From contig CM060963.1 of assembly GCA_030765045.1 (NCBI GenBank), positions 75,320,117-75,384,116 of the forward strand: a stretch of DNA of 64,000 bases, written 5' to 3'. Below are positions 1-64,000 of this stretch, in pieces; positions within the stretch are counted from its first letter, which is position 1; every line of letters starts with the position of its first letter. Both the position numbers and the translations under genes were made by a program. The DNA comes from Tenodera sinensis (lineage: Eukaryota > Arthropoda > Insecta > Mantodea > Mantidae). The notes under the pieces were generated by a model. The model did not search any database. It was not told the origin of the DNA and saw only the letters and a program-made list of their open reading frames with translations.

Positions 1-401
1 TCCCTCCCTTGCCATATTTCAGGTTTGGTGGGTAGCATGGTACATTCTGGCAAATGGGACAGATGGCACAGATGCTTGTGCTCCGGAACCCCTTTCCTGG
101 CACTCCTGGAAGTTGCTGCCTGGGCAGCAAGGATTACCTCGTAGCCCTCTCCCTGTGTAATGGAAACACTTTGGTTGTGTCCCAGGTGTCAATATCAGTA
201 ACTATTTGGGACTTCTGTGTATCTCTGAACTTTGCTAGTTCTGCTCTCTCACAAGCCTCAATCTCACTTCGCCTCATTCCTTCATACCACAAAAGATCTA
301 TGTCAGGTGTTCCAAGGTGTGTGTGACACAGAGGCATCTCTCAGTGACCTGTTGAAGTTGAGGTTCAGTTCTCATTAAATATAGTGTCAAAATTCATGAG
401 A
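1..401. other. Intergenic or intronic, weakly repeat-like
   Basis: No gene was recognised. Phrases such as 'gacttctgtgtatctct' and 'ggacagatggcacagatg' recall the SINE-like repeat at 51640-52252, so an old copy of that family may be present. The 67-codon minus ORF here shows no domain. Confidence 0.3.
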
Positions 402-570
402 AAGGAAGAAAAATATGTTGTTGTTAGCTAATGCTGGATTTCTGACAATGAAGTCATTAATCCTCTTGCTCTCCAATATTTTTCACTACATAAATATTGA
501 AGAGAGCAATAGCAGTAATAGTAACCGTTTTTTAGAGAGCACCATATTTTTATAAGGAAGAAAAATATGT
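402..570 (-). mobile_element. SINE-A copy, 5'-truncated, with 17-bp target duplication
   Basis: The insert 419-553 is bounded by the perfect duplication AAGGAAGAAAAATATGT (402-418 and 554-570). On the minus strand it ends with the LINE-A tail (gacttcattgtcagaaat... then AAC repeats) and starts inside the SINE body at the segment reading atggtgctctct. Only the last 135 bp were integrated. Confidence 0.9.
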
Positions 571-594
571 ACCAATAATAAATGGAACATGGGG

Positions 595-1190
595 TATTAG
601 TTCATCTCACTGAGCGTGATTGCTCAGGTGGTAACATCTGTGGCCTGTATTTGGGAGGCTGCAGGTTCCATCCTCGTGGTCGACCTTTCCAACCAATGAG
701 TTATTTTGGAGGTTTCCCCAGGTTGCCTGACGAATGCTGGGAAGGATTTCCATATCCTCCAAATTTCCTGTCCCTCCATTTCGTTACATTAATCATGCCA
801 TTTCACCCTTCATCCCATTAATTTCTTTCAGAGTTAGAAGCATTGGCAAGCATCATGGCAGCAGCATGGCAGAAGGAACAAATGTGCTATAGGCATCCGG
901 TTCCTCGGATTGGAAGGTGAGCCACTAGTTTCCAGCCCCCCCCCCCCTCCCCCCGCCCATGGGATGGTACAAGCCTGAGGGGGGAGGGGAGCTAAGCCAG
1001 CCTCTGCCAGGGTGCTTCTAACTGGGAAAATGTAGTACTCCTGCCATCTGTTCTGTCGTAGCAATATTCTGGCCACCCTTAGATCTTTTTGCCTCACCCA
1101 TCCTCACAGGAGGTGCCCCATTAGGGTCAAAGGCACAAAAGATCGCCTTTCGATCAAGGTTCTAAGTCCACCTCTGCAAGTTGTCATTAA
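595..1190 (+). mobile_element. tRNA-derived SINE-4, diverged
   Basis: The head resembles tRNA boxes: A-box-like TGCTCAGGTGGTAAC near 621 and B-box-like GCAGGTTCCATCC near 660. The body matches, with many differences, the reverse complement of 51640-52252 (for example ccatttccttatc against ccatttcgttac). A run of C (938-952) follows. Limits are approximate. Confidence 0.55.
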
Positions 1191-1281
1191 GTCATTAGTT
1201 CATCTCAAAATTATATTAATATTTATAAAGAATACCATCTCTTATGGTTTACAATTATATTAAAGTCATGCAAAATGAAGA

Positions 1282-1355
1282 TGGTTTCAAATGTTGTTGT
1301 TTTCTAGTGCCTTGCATCTGGCAATGAAGCCATTAGCATTCTGGTTTCAAATGTT
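1282..1355 (-). mobile_element. LINE-B 3' end, 46 bp, with 14-bp target duplication
   Basis: The insert 1296-1341 is only 46 bp and is flanked by the perfect duplication TGGTTTCAAATGTT (1282-1295, 1342-1355). Its minus strand matches the end of the LINE at 10330-11544 (codons for MASLPDA, stop, then AAC-type tail). This is an extreme 5' truncation typical of target-primed reverse transcription. Confidence 0.88.
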
Positions 1356-1915
1356 ATTCCTATAAAATTCAAGATAAACATTTTAATTGTGATGCAAATT
1401 TTGCATTTGTTGGAATGAGTATTTCTAGTGAAATTTTGACACCATTATCTTGTTTACCTATCAGTGTCTGAAACAGCACTGCTTGCACATAAACAATCTG
1501 GCAACACAGATGTTACTCAAATGCTAGTCCCAAAGTGAAGAAAATCAATCTATAAAGCAAATCAAATTTAATTTTTAATTTTGTTTTAGAATTTAGGCAC
1601 TTTAGCCTACATAGCATCATTATTAAGTGTCTCATAGCCTTGATAAGGTATAAAGCAGCCACAATTGAAAGAGAAAAGTCTCCTATATAGGAGAACACTT
1701 ACTGATGTTTATGTACTGAATCATGTTACTTCTGATGCGCTGAAGAAGTTTTGAAAACACACATGCAAAATAAACAACTGAAAGTAGTAACAAAATGAGC
1801 CCTGTTCTGAGAAGGATTAAAATATCCTGTAATAATTCATTACAAATGTCTAACCTTGGCTTCACATGTGAGCTGATGTGTGGAAGGAGCTTAGGACACT
1901 GGGTGAGAAACTTAC

Positions 1916-61492
<59,577 letters not shown>

Positions 61493-61692
61493 CTAAGAAA
61501 TAAACACTAGTAAGTCAGGGTTCAGAAAACAAAATTCACAAATAACAAGCATGGAATTTTTTTTGAGCTTATGAGAGGGCTGGCATAGTAATCTGAAGAA
61601 ATCCAGACATTTTTTCTTACCACTGTCAGCAAGTAGGCATTAAGATCGAAGTTTGAGCATTGAACAATGCAAAGCTTTAAATTAAATTTATT

Positions 61693-61818
61693 CATTGCTG
61701 AATGTTGTTGTTAGCTAATGCTGGATTTCTGACAATGAAGTCATTAATCCTCTCGCTCTCCAATATATTGAAGAGACTTAGCAGTAAATGTAACTGTTTT
61801 TTTTACATTGCTGAATGT
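61693..61818 (-). mobile_element. SINE-A copy, 100 bp, with 13-bp TSD
   Basis: The insert 61706-61805 is flanked by CATTGCTGAATGT (61693-61705, 61806-61818). It holds only the LINE-A-derived tail and a shortened body. It was inserted into a Tc1-like remnant. Confidence 0.9.
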
Positions 61819-62030
61819 AAACAGGTTTCAAGAAGTGGGATTAAGAGTGCAAAGACTTCGTAAGGTCCCTCAAGTGGAACGTCATCACAAGGTTCAACAA
61901 TGTAGGAACTTGCAGCTTTGTCACTGGCGCAATATACTAATCACAGATGAATCTAGCTTTCGTTTAACATGATAGATGTCTGCATGTGCATAGCAGTGGA
62001 AATTCAAGAAGTGACGAGTCAGGAAACACA
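61806..62030 (+). pseudogene. Tc1-like transposase remnant
   Basis: The plus frame reads NRFQEVGLRVQRLRKVPQVE, then LCHWRNILITDESSFRLT, stop, DRCLHVHSSGN. W-x-N-x-LxTDESxF is the first-Asp block of Tc1 transposases. No ends recognised. Confidence 0.7.
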
Positions 62031-63640
62031 CAAAATTAACATTACCTTAAGAACAGATGCAAGAGAGAAAAAAAGAGGGGAAATTAGCAAGTGACAAGGT
62101 GTCAGAGAAGAAGGAGAAGAAAGAAGCTATGATTGGTTACAGCAATTCAACACGGAAAGAAGATGAGGCAGAAAAATGCAAAATTTAGCAGACCACCAAG
62201 AATCAAAGAGTGGCCACATAGGAGAAGCTATTAGTGCAAATTACTCAAATAGCAAAGGGGCAATTTCAAAGTTGATTGGAAATAAAGCAGGTAAACAAGA
62301 AGATGTGGGTATGTCCAGGTGGAATGGGGGGATAGAGAAATGGGCATTACATATGTGGGTAGAATGGAATGGAAGAAGGGTGAACAGAAAAGACCAGCAC
62401 ATATTTGGAAAAATGAAAATTCACATAAGTGGATATCAGACAGTGAAAATGTGTTAATATATAGGAAACCAAAAAGCAGAGGGGAAAAATGTGCCTGCAC
62501 CATGTGACAAGGAAGGATAACTAATCAAGTTAACCATGCTCAGGATTGGTATGAGGGATGGGAATAAAAGTTTAGGGACAAAGACAGGTAGATCTTAAAG
62601 TTAAGTGAGGAAAGGAAGTGGAAGTGACAAAGAGATAAGAAAAAAGTGAATCAGGGAGGTGTAGGAAATTATTAGCCAATGATCATGTAACAGGAAAAAT
62701 GAGCGGGAAAATAAATTTTAGAATAGAATGGATGACTTCAAATAATAATGAACTTAGGGAAATGGAAGTATAAGGTAATTTGGTAAAATAAGTAAATCAA
62801 AAGACAGAAGTTAAAAGAAAAGACAAATCTGAATAAGCATAATTAATAGTAGTAAAAGAATAAACAGCACACTTAAAAAATTATATGTAAAGAATTTCAG
62901 AGGGCTTTACTATGACAGAGGGGCTAGGGCCCAAGTTTGTGGGCAGTCCAAGATGTATATGCTCTAGTATTCAATAAATTCAATATCAATAATAAACTGT
63001 ATACAAGGTGTGAGAAGTATGAGTGTGCAAATTTGAACGGTAAAGTTAAACTGAAATGTAACTTCCTCTACCACTTTCCTTTATAGTGCATGATGGCATA
63101 AATAGAGAGTAAAATTGGTTTGTCTGTTAATATGTAACCACTCCTATATTATTTACTTCAACATAGAGAGACAGAGATTAAAGATGAGTTATTTGTGTGT
63201 TGCCATTTGTTGTTAAAATGAGTTGTTTAGCCACAAACTGATATCAAATAATTACAACCCAGTGTATCTATTGCAAAAAAATTTGTGGACGTAAGCTTGA
63301 CAATGGGCAATGGAAAGTCAGGAATGTTGACACTGCTTAGATTTCATAATAATAGCTGCTTGGAAAGCTTGAAAGAATATCACACCTCCCTTTATTACTT
63401 GTAGTAGCTGATAGCAAATGCACAGACATGAGGTAAAACCAGATTTCTAGGGCTGAATTGGTTTGGACTCTCACTTATCATAGTTGTGAACGTATACTTG
63501 AATACAGTAGCCATATTAGTAAACAAATCGTCTGCTTCTTCAGTCCTACTCTGTTGTGTGAATAATGCATTCAATATGTTCAGTTGTCTCCTTTACCTTT
63601 TGCGATAGATGAATTTGTTATTGAATTTTTTTGTAATATG
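62031..63640. other. Intron sequence, purine-rich stretch
   Basis: 62040-62930 is unusually AG-rich on the plus strand, with ORFs (62176-62507) that simply reflect it. Nothing recognised. Confidence 0.45.
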
Positions 63641-64000
63641 TTGTTGTTAGCTAATGCTGGATTTCTGACAATGAAGTCATTAATCCTCTTGCTCTCCAAT
63701 ATTTTTCACTGATGGATGGGGCACTAGAAGTGGCCGGGCATATTTGAAGGTGGTCTCGATCCATTTCCTCTTGCAGATCACATAGAGGACAGAGTGGTGA
63801 AGTATATATCCCAATTCTGTTTAAATGTTTTGCCAGACAATCATGTCCTGTAATCAACCTGAAGGTTGCAACTGCTGTTTTTCGAGGATACTCAGGAATT
63901 ACTGCTTGAATGTTTGGTAGTTCCCATCGTTTATTCTTTGATTTTTCATAGTAATATTTTGCAATAATTGTTTTGAATTCAGAGTTGACTAATCTTTTAG
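63641..64000 (-). pseudogene. LINE-A C-terminal end, continues past the window
   Basis: Non-LTR retrotransposon ORF2 end. The minus frame from the edge reads PEYPRKTAVATFRLITGHDC, then SPLCPLCDLQEEMDRDHLQI and C, a zinc-type C-x2-C-x8-H-x4-C motif (also in LINE-B). It ends WRARGLMTSLSEIQH, TAG (63651-63653), and an AAC-repeat tail. The ending is identical to the tail of SINE-A. Confidence 0.85.

Noticed and set aside
134..337. 67-codon minus ORF with RRSEIEACERAELAKFRD as a downstream CAMTA exon
   Set aside because: No acceptor in the right phase and no resemblance to the CAMTA C-terminal helix.
62176..62507. Plus ORFs of 62-93 codons
   Set aside because: They lie in AG-rich DNA, overlap each other and show no domain or splice context.

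Overview
The window is eukaryotic, very probably from an insect with large introns (perhaps a hemimetabolous one; the order cannot be fixed from sequence alone). It is AT-rich and intron-dominated, and it carries mariner, hAT, Tc1-like, Ty3/gypsy, LINE, SINE and Penelope-like elements plus long microsatellites. No bacterial-style operon, rRNA, true tRNA gene or CRISPR array was seen.

The one host gene found fills almost the whole window on the minus strand: a calmodulin-binding transcription activator (CAMTA). Thirteen exons were placed by hand from 61492 down to 1916. All have GT-AG borders, and the codon phase is continuous from exon to exon. Together they encode about 673 residues: ankyrin repeats, a Ser-rich linker with conserved blocks, then IQ motifs. 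The CG-1 DNA-binding and TIG exons must lie beyond the right edge. The extreme C-terminus may lie beyond the left edge, because the last visible exon ends either at a TAA or at a strong overlapping donor.

Region by region: 1-6.6 kb holds the IQ exons, a tRNA-derived SINE, a large inverted repeat with transposase remnants and a perfect 53-bp hairpin. 6.8-12.2 kb holds a LINE end joined to a SINE. 12.3-20.3 kb holds a Ty3/gypsy element (LTRs about 3% diverged) whose integrase is split by a SINE, followed 50 bp later by a dead hAT element. 20.9-21.6 kb holds two small exons. 21.6-43.4 kb is a 21.8-kb intron with a possible cassette exon, SINEs, a long-TIR foldback element, a Penelope-like ORF with a GIY-YIG domain, a Jockey-type reverse transcriptase, a zinc-knuckle ORF1 remnant and a broken hAT gene. 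43.4-51 kb holds exons, a solo LTR and an 0.8-kb compound trinucleotide microsatellite. 51-64 kb holds the ankyrin exons, a mariner element only 30 nt from a splice acceptor, a pogo-like MITE, a Tc1 remnant and a LINE fragment at the edge.

Two observations stand out. Several unrelated-looking palindromic repeats each carry a hammerhead-ribozyme-like core (CUGANGA-stem-GAAAC) followed by a short palindrome, the form expected of Penelope-associated ribozymes that act as dimers. A SINE family also carries, as its 3' tail, the exact coding end of a LINE found at the right edge, which identifies a likely SINE-LINE pair.
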